A stretch of DNA of 64,000 nt from Candidatus Saccharimonadota bacterium. Its GTDB lineage: Bacteria; Patescibacteriota; Saccharimonadia; Saccharimonadales; Saccharimonadaceae. A program made the position numbers and the translations under genes. The notes beneath the pieces were generated by a model. That model worked only from the letters and a program-made list of their open reading frames with translations, was not told the origin of the DNA and ran no database searches. The number at the start of each line of letters is the position of its first letter. The first letter of the stretch is position 1. Below, one piece after another: positions 44,894 to 52,391 of this stretch. Where the stretch lies: NCBI GenBank assembly GCA_017537745.1, contig JAFYKF010000009.1:78470-142469 (forward strand). The letters are read 5' to 3'.

Positions 44894-44894
44894 A

Positions 44895-44920
44895 AAATAG
44901 CCCCACCAAAGGGGCTATTT
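44895..44920. terminator. bidirectional terminator between aquaporin-like gene and metG
   Basis: AAATAGCCCC / GGGGCTATTT around a 6-base loop, with T7 on the plus side and A run on the other. Serves both convergent genes. Confidence 0.92.
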
Positions 44921-44922
44921 TT

Positions 44923-46338
44923 TTATTGTTTTGGGAACAAAGGTATTTCGGGCGGTGTTATCGGATTAGCAAATACTGCCGATACTTTCTCAGTCGCATT
45001 GGGCAAAAACGGCGAAAGTAGATAATTGGCATTGAGTAATTCACAGATTAAACTTTTTAGACACTTGTCCAATTCTTCCTTTTTGCCGTCCTTGGCAAGA
45101 CTCCAAGGCTTTTCCTCATCAATCTTACGATTCAATCCTTGTAACTTTTCCCACACATAGTCCATCGCTTTTGAATATTCAAAACTATCCATCAATTCCT
45201 TATATTCTTGCGGTATCACAGGCTCAAAAGCTTCACCAAGCTCAAAGTTATTCTTTGACGCCAAGGTTGCAAGCCTCTGCACTAAATTACCCAAATCATT
45301 TGCGAGTTCATTATTGTAAGCCTCATCAAACTTTTCCCATGTAAAATCCGAATCTGCAAAAGTATCAATGTGACGCAAGAAATAATAACGAAATCCATCT
45401 ATGCCATGCCTATTTAAGACTTCCATTGGATCAACCACGTTGCCAATCGACTTTGACATCTTTTGCCCATTTGCAAGCACCATTCCATGTGACACCAAGT
45501 GACGAGGCAAAGGCAAACCAAGCCCGATTAGCATAGCTGGCCAAATTATAGCATGAAATCTTAGGATATCTTTACCCACAAATTGAGCCTGTGCTGGCCA
45601 CCAATCATCAATCGAAGTCTCTGGATATCCCAAAACAGTAAGATAATTTGACAATGCATCTATCCACACATACATCACTTGCGATTCATCGCCCGGTACT
45701 GGCACGCCCCAAGTTAATTGTTCCACCGAACGCGAAACCGACACATCGGGTGATTCATCCAAAAGTTTCAGCACCTCTTTCTTACGAAAATCCGGCAAAA
45801 CCAACATCTCGCCCAATTCAATAGACCGAACGATTTGTTCCTTAAAATCTGAAATTCGAAAATAATAATTCTCTTCCGAAAGTTGCTCATACGGCTTCTG
45901 ATGGTCAGGACAAACCCCATGATTTTCTTCCACTTCTTTATCGGTCACAAACCTTTCACACCCAGTGCAATACCAGCCCTCATATTTTGCTTTATAGATA
46001 TGCGATTCCAGACGCTTCCAAATTTCCTGACATCGTTTTTGATGCTCCGCATCCGTCGTCCGCACAAAATCCGTGTATTCCACGCCCAAAGAATGGATGA
46101 AATCTTGGAATTTCTTTGCGTTTTCCGACACATATTGTTCTACGGGCTTACCAAGTTCTTCAGCTTTTTTAAAAATCTTCCCGCCATGTTCATCGGTACC
46201 AGCCTGCAAACGCACTTCATTCCCAATTAATCTATTATAGCGCACACAAACATCTGCAAGACAATAATCCATTGCATGTCCAATGTGTGGCTGACCATTT
46301 ACGTACGGAATCGCCGTCGTAATATAAACTTTACTCAT
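44923..46338 (-). CDS. metG: methionyl-tRNA synthetase
   Basis: 471 aa class I synthetase. HIGH motif PYVNGQPHIGHAMDY and KMSKS motif GQKMSKSIGN. Unlike other proteins in this window it keeps a zinc-type knuckle (CTGCERFV...GVCPDHQK). No C-terminal dimerisation domain. AGGAGG precedes the ATG; it follows the Pro/Ala-rich gene by 12 bases. Confidence 0.97.
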   Translation of the reverse strand: MSKVYITTAIPYVNGQPHIGHAMDYCLADVCVRYNRLIGNEVRLQAGTDEHGGKIFKKAEELGKPVEQYVSENAKKFQDFIHSLGVEYTDFVRTTDAEHQKRCQEIWKRLESHIYKAKYEGWYCTGCERFVTDKEVEENHGVCPDHQKPYEQLSEENYYFRISDFKEQIVRSIELGEMLVLPDFRKKEVLKLLDESPDVSVSRSVEQLTWGVPVPGDESQVMYVWIDALSNYLTVLGYPETSIDDWWPAQAQFVGKDILRFHAIIWPAMLIGLGLPLPRHLVSHGMVLANGQKMSKSIGNVVDPMEVLNRHGIDGFRYYFLRHIDTFADSDFTWEKFDEAYNNELANDLGNLVQRLATLASKNNFELGEAFEPVIPQEYKELMDSFEYSKAMDYVWEKLQGLNRKIDEEKPWSLAKDGKKEELDKCLKSLICELLNANYLLSPFLPNATEKVSAVFANPITPPEIPLFPKQ

Positions 46339-46350
46339 TGTCCTCCTAAA

Positions 46351-47166
46351 TTATTTGCCCGAACCCAACATCTGAATTAATACTACTACCAAAACAGCAA
46401 TTATAACTACACCGAGCACACCCAAGAGTATCAAAGTAGACTTGCTCATTTTCTTTTTTCCAGACTTACTGCCCGCCTTATTCTGTTCGTTGTAAGCCAT
46501 GCTTGAAGTTGCCAAACCTTGGGCTGCCCCAATCGCTCCACTTTCAGAAGGTACTGAAATTGCACTACCAATTGAACCAGGCACTGGCTCTGCCGCTTTT
46601 AGTGGCGCCTTTAGTTCTTCTTCTTCAGGATTTGGTGCTTTAGCCGGAGTTGGCATCGTAATCGGGTCCATTGCACCAAATGTGGTATTAGCACCAGATT
46701 CCACAGGCGCCGCAGCAGCATTTGTCGGGTTAAGCGGAGCGGCAGATGGCTCAGTTGAAGCGGCCACCGGAGCTTCCGGGGTCACAGCTTGTTCAGCAGT
46801 TGATGTTTGAAGTGTCTCTAGCACCTCGGAGGCCTCTGGCACTACATCCGACAAATCAGGAGCCGTAGCTGGTGCTTCCGGAGCTACAGGAGCTTCAGGC
46901 ACAGCAGGCATTTCAGGAGCCACAGGCGCAACTGGTGCTTCCGGAGCCACAGGAGCTTCTGGCGCAGCAGGCATTTCAGGCGCAACAGGAGCCTCAGGTG
47001 TAGCAGGAGCTGCAGGAGCAACCGGTTCAGCCGGAGCAAGCGATTCTGCTGGCGAAATCGGATTCAAAGCTGGAGCCTCAGGTGGCAAAGAAGGTAATTC
47101 TGGCGGTAAAGGCAAATCAGATGGCGTATTAGATGTTGCTGGTGTTGTTGTATTTGTTGGCTCCAT
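46351..47166 (-). CDS. Pro/Ala-rich repeat protein with C-terminal membrane helix
   Basis: 271 aa, no recognised family. Residues 35-110 are repeats of the type PEAPVAPE/PEMPAAPE. One membrane helix (about 245-265) follows KSGKKKMSKS, so most of the protein is cytoplasmic and tail-anchored, or it could be inserted the other way. AAGGAAG ribosome site. The repeat DNA could change length by slippage. Co-directional with metG. Confidence 0.82.
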   Translation of the reverse strand: MEPTNTTTPATSNTPSDLPLPPELPSLPPEAPALNPISPAESLAPAEPVAPAAPATPEAPVAPEMPAAPEAPVAPEAPVAPVAPEMPAVPEAPVAPEAPATAPDLSDVVPEASEVLETLQTSTAEQAVTPEAPVAASTEPSAAPLNPTNAAAAPVESGANTTFGAMDPITMPTPAKAPNPEEEELKAPLKAAEPVPGSIGSAISVPSESGAIGAAQGLATSSMAYNEQNKAGSKSGKKKMSKSTLILLGVLGVVIIAVLVVVLIQMLGSGK

Positions 47167-47212
47167 TTTTTCTTCCTTATTTTATTTGACAATTATTATT
47201 ATATATATTATA

Positions 47213-48127
47213 TCACATCTTAACAGATTTAATTGCTTTAGATAACACATTTATTGACTTTTGCAAATCAATATTCTCCTTTTCAGATAGCTTCACATCC
47301 AAACGTCGCACCACACCTTCACGCCCCACCACAGTTGGCCAACCATAATATGTGTCCGTAAAACTATCGAGTGACGAAACTGGCAAAACTCTTAACTCGT
47401 CATTCAAAATCGAATTAATAATTTGCACTGCACAAGTTGCAATACCATATTGTGTAGCACCTTTTTTCTCGATAATATCATATGCCTCATTCCGCACGTA
47501 ATCCGAAATCCCCTTCAGAGTTTCGCGCGGTAGCATCTCAGAGATTTTTGCACCACCCGCATCCGCCAAAGACCACAAAGTCACTTCCGAATCACCGTGC
47601 TCACCCACTTGATAAGCATGCACCGATTTTGGATTAATATTAAGATATTCAGCAATCCGCTTTTGCAATCTAGCCGAATCCAGCAAAGTGCCAGAACCAA
47701 TTACCTTTTCACTCGGCAAACCAGAAAACTTCATCGTAAAATAAGCCATCACGTCTACTGGATTAGTCACTACCAAAAATATCCCATTAAATCCACTTGC
47801 CATAATCTGCTGAATCATCCCTTGCAGAATATTCGCATTCTTGCGCAAGTTGTGTAATCTGCTTTCACCAGGTTTTTGTGGAGCGCCAGCCGCAATCACC
47901 ACAATATCGCAATCATGCGCATCCTTATATGTACCATTCCAAATTTTAACATAGCTTGGTGCCACTGCAAGCGCGTCATTAAGATCCATTGCCTCACCCT
48001 CAGCGTCCTTTGCTACGATATCCGTTAAAACGACTTCATTTACCGCAGTCCTTTGCTGCGTAATAGCGTAAGCAATCGAAGCACCAACATTACCAGTGCC
48101 CACAATCATGACTTTATTATTGTCCAT
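47213..48127 (-). CDS. ldh: L-lactate dehydrogenase
   Basis: 304 aa. NAD site VGTGNVGASIAYAI, the lactate-type Gln in AAGAPQKPGESR (malate enzymes have Arg), TNPVDVMAYF, and the catalytic His in VGEHGDSE. It reduces pyruvate to lactate and regenerates NAD in a fermenting cell. TATAAT lies six bases before the ATG. Confidence 0.95.
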   Translation of the reverse strand: MDNNKVMIVGTGNVGASIAYAITQQRTAVNEVVLTDIVAKDAEGEAMDLNDALAVAPSYVKIWNGTYKDAHDCDIVVIAAGAPQKPGESRLHNLRKNANILQGMIQQIMASGFNGIFLVVTNPVDVMAYFTMKFSGLPSEKVIGSGTLLDSARLQKRIAEYLNINPKSVHAYQVGEHGDSEVTLWSLADAGGAKISEMLPRETLKGISDYVRNEAYDIIEKKGATQYGIATCAVQIINSILNDELRVLPVSSLDSFTDTYYGWPTVVGREGVVRRLDVKLSEKENIDLQKSINVLSKAIKSVKM

Positions 48128-48133
48128 GATTAG

Positions 48134-48139
48134 ATTATA
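48134..48139 (-). promoter_or_regulatory. -10 box, leaderless ldh
   Basis: TATAAT six bases before the ATG. Confidence 0.65.
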
Positions 48140-48177
48140 TCATAATTCTTATGTTTTTTATCGCATTTTTTTCATGC

Positions 48178-48183
48178 TATAAT
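48178..48183 (+). promoter_or_regulatory. -10 box, leaderless sbcB
   Basis: TATAAT six bases before the ATG at 48190. Confidence 0.65.
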
Positions 48184-48189
48184 TTAGTC

Positions 48190-49557
48190 ATGAATAAAAC
48201 TTTCTTCTTTTATGATTTAGAAACCAGTGGGCTTAATCCACGCGCCGACCGCATCATGCAATTCGCCGGCCAAAGAACAGATTTGGACCTAAATCCAATC
48301 GGCGAACCAGTTAATATTCTTGTCAAAATCACACCCGACGCCCTACCTAGCCCCGAAGCCATCATGGTTACCAAAATCACTCCACAAAAGACCCTCGAGG
48401 ACGGATACACCGAAGCCGAATTTTGTCGCATCGTCACAGAAGATATTTTTACACCAAATACCATAGCAGTTGGTTATAATACCGTCCGGTTTGATGATGA
48501 ATTTATGCGTGCAATTTTATGGCGCAGTTTCTATGACCCATACGAATGGGAATGGAAAGACGGCCGCAGCCGCTGGGATATACTGGACGTCGTGCGCATG
48601 GTGAGAGCCCTCCGCCCAGACGGCATTAAATGGCCGATCGCCGGAAATGGCAAAGCTACCAATCGCCTAGAGCTTATTACCAAATTAAATGGCATGAAAC
48701 ACGAACACGCCCACGATGCGCTTTCAGATGTTTATGCTACTATTGCTGTTGCCAAACTCATCAAAGAAAAACAACCAGAAATGTTTAATTTTCTACTGAA
48801 ACTTCGCGACAAAAAAACCATTCAACAATATGTCAATCTAGACCGTAAAAATCCTATTGTCTATACTAGCGGTAGATATTCATCCGAATTTAATAAAACC
48901 ACCGTCGTTGCGCCAATCACTACATCACGTAATGGTAATGTTCTCGTTTGGGACTTGAGATACAATTTGGATGAAATTCTTGCTAATACTGTTCCAGAAA
49001 ATTCAAAATCAAATAGTTCCTTCTTCCCCATCGTCAAAGAACTTTGTTTTAATAAATGCCCGGCCGTTGCACCGACCAGCGTACTAAATTCAAAAGAATG
49101 CTGGGAAAGAATTGGTCTCACTCAAGAAAAGGTTGACCAAAATTATCAATCACTCATGGCCCATCCAGAATTCGCAGAAAAAATGCGTACGATAAATGAA
49201 GCCGAAGCCGACAAATTCCCACCCGCCGAAGAACCAGAACAGGCTATATATGAAGGATTTTTGAATGACGCCGATCGTATTAAAGTCTCTGCCGTTCGCA
49301 ACGCTGACGCCAAAAAACTTGCCGACTTCCATCCAGAATTCGATGATGAACGTCTGCCGGATTTATTATTACACTACAAAGGCCGCAATTACCCCGAAAG
49401 TCTTAGCGAAACCGAGACCGCCAAATGGGAATCCTACCGCGAATCCCGCCTCGAAAAACAATCCGCCAAGTTCCTACAAAGTCTCAATGCAATTTACGAA
49501 GACGACGACTATATCGCCGAAGAGCTCAAACTGTATTACGAGTCACTCCTCCCGTAA
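48190..49557 (+). CDS. sbcB: exodeoxyribonuclease I
   Basis: 455 aa 3'-5' single-strand DNA exonuclease. DEDDh motifs: FYDLETSGLNPRADRI, GYNTVRFDDEFMR and HEHAHDALSDVYATI. The middle and C-terminal regions match the SH3-like and helical parts of ExoI. ATG at 48190 (MNKTFFFYD) fits the family start and the -10 box; an in-frame ATG at 48151 does not. Its last codons (49523-49550) recur twice downstream. Confidence 0.95.
   Translation: MNKTFFFYDLETSGLNPRADRIMQFAGQRTDLDLNPIGEPVNILVKITPDALPSPEAIMVTKITPQKTLEDGYTEAEFCRIVTEDIFTPNTIAVGYNTVRFDDEFMRAILWRSFYDPYEWEWKDGRSRWDILDVVRMVRALRPDGIKWPIAGNGKATNRLELITKLNGMKHEHAHDALSDVYATIAVAKLIKEKQPEMFNFLLKLRDKKTIQQYVNLDRKNPIVYTSGRYSSEFNKTTVVAPITTSRNGNVLVWDLRYNLDEILANTVPENSKSNSSFFPIVKELCFNKCPAVAPTSVLNSKECWERIGLTQEKVDQNYQSLMAHPEFAEKMRTINEAEADKFPPAEEPEQAIYEGFLNDADRIKVSAVRNADAKKLADFHPEFDDERLPDLLLHYKGRNYPESLSETETAKWESYRESRLEKQSAKFLQSLNAIYEDDDYIAEELKLYYESLLP
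49523..49550. repeat. 28-bp repeat R0 (in the 3' end of sbcB)
   Basis: First copy of a 28-bp sequence that recurs exactly at 50122-50149 and with three mismatches at 50466-50493. Confidence 0.85.
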
Positions 49558-49591
49558 AACAACTCATAAAATCAGCTAAATTCTCAAAAAA

Positions 49592-49621
49592 AATAAGGCC
49601 GACTCTAAAGTCTGCCTTATT
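49592..49621 (-). terminator. terminator after nuclease-toxin-like gene
   Basis: AATAAGGC / GCCTTATT stem; on the minus strand an 8-base T run follows. A second hairpin, GAGGC/GCCTC, lies at about 49623-49665. Confidence 0.82.
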
Positions 49622-49686
49622 CCGAGGCGGTGTCCCGCATATATCCACTGCAGGTCCTGCCTCTAGTAAAGTCAATTATATACTAA

Positions 49687-50067
49687 TCACTTTTTAAAAT
49701 CAAGCATCTTTCCAGATTTCGTAATAATTTTTAACCACTTTATACTCTTGGAATTATTAAACTGTTTTTCCAATTCTCTTAGACATTTCGTTTGATGCCT
49801 TTTTGTCCTCCTCAAATCAACAATTATATACGGCGATTGCCTAATAGCTCTTTGAATAATATTTTTCATCAGAGAACCGCCCTCACCAATTGGAGCCTTC
49901 ATCTCCCATTTTATATTATCTATAATAATATCCGGGGTACGAATACCTTTTATATCGACCTTAGGAATAAGCTCAACGTCGAAACCACACTCCGTCAAAA
50001 ACACAACAGTAGCATTTTCATGATTTTTTAGCACAACACCATTCGGAATAATCTTACCTTTTTTCAT
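49687..50067 (-). CDS. CdiA C-terminal-type nuclease (toxin-like), free-standing
   Basis: 126 aa. The core ECGFDVELIP..GIRTPDIIIDNIKWEMKAP followed by IQRAIRQSPYIIVDLRR and IKWLKIITKSGKMLDF resembles the tRNase domain found at the C terminus of CdiA and some phage proteins; Asp in TPD and Glu-x-Lys in WEMK look like a PD-(D/E)xK active site. Here it stands alone. TTGAAA-17-TATAAT lies so that ATG 50067 is seven bases after the -10 box, so the start is probably leaderless. A TTG at 50121 and an ATG at 50076 are less likely. No immunity gene is evident. Confidence 0.68.
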   Translation of the reverse strand: MKKGKIIPNGVVLKNHENATVVFLTECGFDVELIPKVDIKGIRTPDIIIDNIKWEMKAPIGEGGSLMKNIIQRAIRQSPYIIVDLRRTKRHQTKCLRELEKQFNNSKSIKWLKIITKSGKMLDFKK

Positions 50068-50074
50068 GTCAGGC

Positions 50075-50103
50075 ATTATACCCAACCTGGTCACATTTTT
50101 CAA
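50075..50103 (-). promoter_or_regulatory. promoter of toxin-like gene
   Basis: TTGAAA (50098-50103), 17-base spacer, TATAAT (50075-50080). Confidence 0.75.
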
Positions 50104-50121
50104 CCCCCTACCAAAAACCAA

Positions 50122-50149
50122 AGCTCAAACTGTATTACGAGTCACTCCT
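50122..50149. repeat. 28-bp repeat R1 (copy of sbcB 3' end)
   Basis: Identical to 49523-49550. Lies 18 bases upstream of the -35 box of the toxin-like gene. Confidence 0.9.
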
Positions 50150-50171
50150 GCCTTAGAAAACACAAAAAAAA

Positions 50172-50213
50172 GTAGCCATTGGCCCTCAACTATACAGTCG
50201 TGGGTCAGGCTAC
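50172..50213 (-). terminator. terminator after truncated toxin-like gene
   Basis: GTAGCC/GGCTAC outer stem, inner GGCCC/GGGTC pairs, followed on the minus strand by a T run. Confidence 0.75.
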
Positions 50214-50249
50214 CTATAAACTACATTATATCAAATTTGCTCTTGACAG

Positions 50250-50465
50250 TCAATAAAAATCCGGTGTATGCTGACCTTTGATAGAACTTGGCTTGATAAA
50301 AGTTACGTCATATCCACGTAACGAAAAAAATTTTGCTGTTTCATATTCATGCTTTTCTGGTAAACTATTTAGGGCAGAAATATCGATATACCCCATTCTA
50401 TTTTTACTCACGCCAACAACATTATCACAAAGAGTAAAAACCTTCAACCCACTACCAAAAACCAA
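50250..50465 (-). pseudogene. truncated relative of the toxin-like gene
   Basis: 71 codons. It aligns with the start of the neighbour (VFGSGLK vs VFGRGLK), then KHEYETAKFFSLRGYDVTFI and KGQHTPDFY, and stops where the catalytic Asp of TPD is reached; the Glu-x-Lys part and the rest of the domain are gone. Upstream DNA (about 45 bp) is nearly the same as that of the intact copy, so the two arose by duplication. Probably non-functional. Confidence 0.65.
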
Positions 50466-50493
50466 AGTTCAAACTGTATTACGAGTCGCCCCT
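50466..50493. repeat. 28-bp repeat R2 (diverged copy of sbcB 3' end)
   Basis: Three mismatches to 49523-49550, directly upstream of the truncated gene. Confidence 0.82.
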
Positions 50494-50527
50494 CCTATAA
50501 ATAATCCAACGTAAAAGATTGCTGCAT

Positions 50528-52306
50528 TTAAGCTGGAGCGGGGCCGTCAGGCGACGCAGAGCGGACGGCGCAGCGAACAGAAACACCAAGACCACGATAA
50601 GCTTCACCAGCTGGATGGGATACGGCCAGCCGTTCCTGGAAACCAGCACTGTAAGCTTTTGTCTCATCGTAAGACCACGGATCCCACAAAAATCCCCCAA
50701 GTGAAATATGGCTTAACTCGCCATCAAAGAAACCACTCATGTTGAAATAAAGTGGTTCTTTCCACAAGGAGCGAAGTACATCATCGTCATTATACCAATA
50801 GGAATAATCATCAAAGCCATATTCAAACCACAACCTAAACAAATCAAAATAATCATCGCCAAGAGCCCAACCAGAGGGGCAAATAGATTGGGTAGTCAAA
50901 TCTTCGTATTGAATGCTAGAAGTATTGTTCATTGCCACAGCAGCATTCCAGTTATAATAGTTTCCCAAATGATATTGTGGAATACCACTAGTAGAATAAT
51001 TATTGCTAGAAACAACACCATCCCAATAATAATCACCTGGATCATAAGATTCTGGAATATAGTTTATACAATGTGTACCATGCATTTCTAGGTTATCAGA
51101 AATCCATTCGCCACCAACACACCAATCATGTTGCTGATTATTCGTGCCAATATAAGTAGAGCGGCTTGGCTTCCAAGATGCAGATTCGTATTGCCCAGTA
51201 CGTGTATTGTAACCTAGGTCTGTATCTTCGTTAGTGTAAGTAGTGTTGGAATCTAAGTCTAAGTCTAAGTTTTGGGTCATCCAGACAGCATAACTATATT
51301 CAAGAAATACATTCTTGGGAATTTCGCCGCTGAACGTGCGAAGTTTTGCAATCGTATAAGATTTTTCATCACGTTTATCGATAAGTATATATTGGGTTTC
51401 TGGAGTCATGGAGTCTACAATCTGGTCACGATTAGGACCAGCAAAATCTTGCATGCAAACTGCTTCTTGTATAGTAGTAGCATTCGGATTACATAGTTCA
51501 GTTATGTTAGCTATGGCAACATATGTGATAGTGGCACCAGAATAAGTACCATAGTCTAAGTCTGGAGTAATGTAGGTGCCATAGTAGAAAGTAGATTTGT
51601 CGTTAGCGGTGGTAGCTTCTTCTGTAGTTTTGAGTGTTAATGCGGTTTCTTGCGTGGTAGGAAGACCAGTAAAGACTTCGCTAGTTTGGTCCGTTGGTTT
51701 AGTCGTTGATAAACCCCAGGTATTGTCTGTAAGAGCTGTTGGTTCGTTGGAGTTTAACATAGCAATAGTACTTTTAGAGGATTTATTGGTTTCATTTGTT
51801 AAGTCTGTAGTAGTACTATCTACATAGGCCATGAGTGTATATCCTGCTTCAGTAGCAGAACTTACTGTTACCGTGCTTTCTCCAGTAGCAAAGACTGCTT
51901 TATTGTTTAAGTCTACGTCTATTTTAATATCGCTTGCCATAATAGTAAGTGTGTCTTCTTCTGAATTATCTGCTGCATTAACCATACTGGTTAGTTTATC
52001 TGCATTTAATATACCTAATGCACCTAGTAATACTACTACGGATAATGTAGTTAGTTTAGCTACTAAGTGTTTATTAGTATGTGTAGTAAAACGATTTACT
52101 TTCTTATGGCGAGAGATCGCTACAACGATACCAACAATAATTGCAACAGTAAGCACGGCTATACCAACAATTGGTAGCACCATACTAGTATTAAAGCTTA
52201 CTCCATCAGTATGTGAGACGCTAAACATACCAGTATCTGGTGCGCTAGTATCTGGCACTACCGCAGAGCTAGCATCGTTGACATTAATTAATAATTTCGA
52301 TGACAT
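50528..52306 (-). CDS. FISUMP-domain surface protein B
   Basis: 592 aa, same plan as protein A. Tail MSSKLLINVNDASSAVVPDT, then SAPDTGMF, helix 1, SRHKK, second hydrophobic segment ending MVNAAD, beta-rich domain and one FISUMP domain (WMTQNLDLDLD, ESYDPGD, LGNYYNWNAA, SICPSGWALG, FLWDPW, SVRCAVR). The YWS block is altered to FLWD. It ends with SASPDGPAPA rather than a basic tail. The last ~150 bases are GC-richer than the rest. A 92-bp block (51975-52066) is identical to protein C. It starts 75 bases after the C stop with its own promoter (52364-52391). Confidence 0.88.
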   Translation of the reverse strand: MSSKLLINVNDASSAVVPDTSAPDTGMFSVSHTDGVSFNTSMVLPIVGIAVLTVAIIVGIVVAISRHKKVNRFTTHTNKHLVAKLTTLSVVVLLGALGILNADKLTSMVNAADNSEEDTLTIMASDIKIDVDLNNKAVFATGESTVTVSSATEAGYTLMAYVDSTTTDLTNETNKSSKSTIAMLNSNEPTALTDNTWGLSTTKPTDQTSEVFTGLPTTQETALTLKTTEEATTANDKSTFYYGTYITPDLDYGTYSGATITYVAIANITELCNPNATTIQEAVCMQDFAGPNRDQIVDSMTPETQYILIDKRDEKSYTIAKLRTFSGEIPKNVFLEYSYAVWMTQNLDLDLDSNTTYTNEDTDLGYNTRTGQYESASWKPSRSTYIGTNNQQHDWCVGGEWISDNLEMHGTHCINYIPESYDPGDYYWDGVVSSNNYSTSGIPQYHLGNYYNWNAAVAMNNTSSIQYEDLTTQSICPSGWALGDDYFDLFRLWFEYGFDDYSYWYNDDDVLRSLWKEPLYFNMSGFFDGELSHISLGGFLWDPWSYDETKAYSAGFQERLAVSHPAGEAYRGLGVSVRCAVRSASPDGPAPA

Positions 52307-52363
52307 ATGTCTTCTCTACCTTTAATTTTTTATGTGTTTGTTTCTTATAAACTTACGCTTATA

Positions 52364-52391
52364 ATTATAAAGCAAATACTTTAAAAGTCAA
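52364..52391 (-). promoter_or_regulatory. promoter of FISUMP protein B
   Basis: TTGACT (52386-52391), 16-base spacer, TATAAT (52364-52369). The -35 box lies within the last codons of gene C. Confidence 0.65.

Noticed and set aside
46870..47060. Tandem repeat element
   Set aside because: The periodicity comes from PEAPVAPE coding repeats in the Pro/Ala-rich protein rather than a mobile repeat.
49623..49665. Possible attachment site or small RNA downstream of sbcB
   Set aside because: GAGGC/GCCTC pairing is weak and no promoter or matching second copy is seen.
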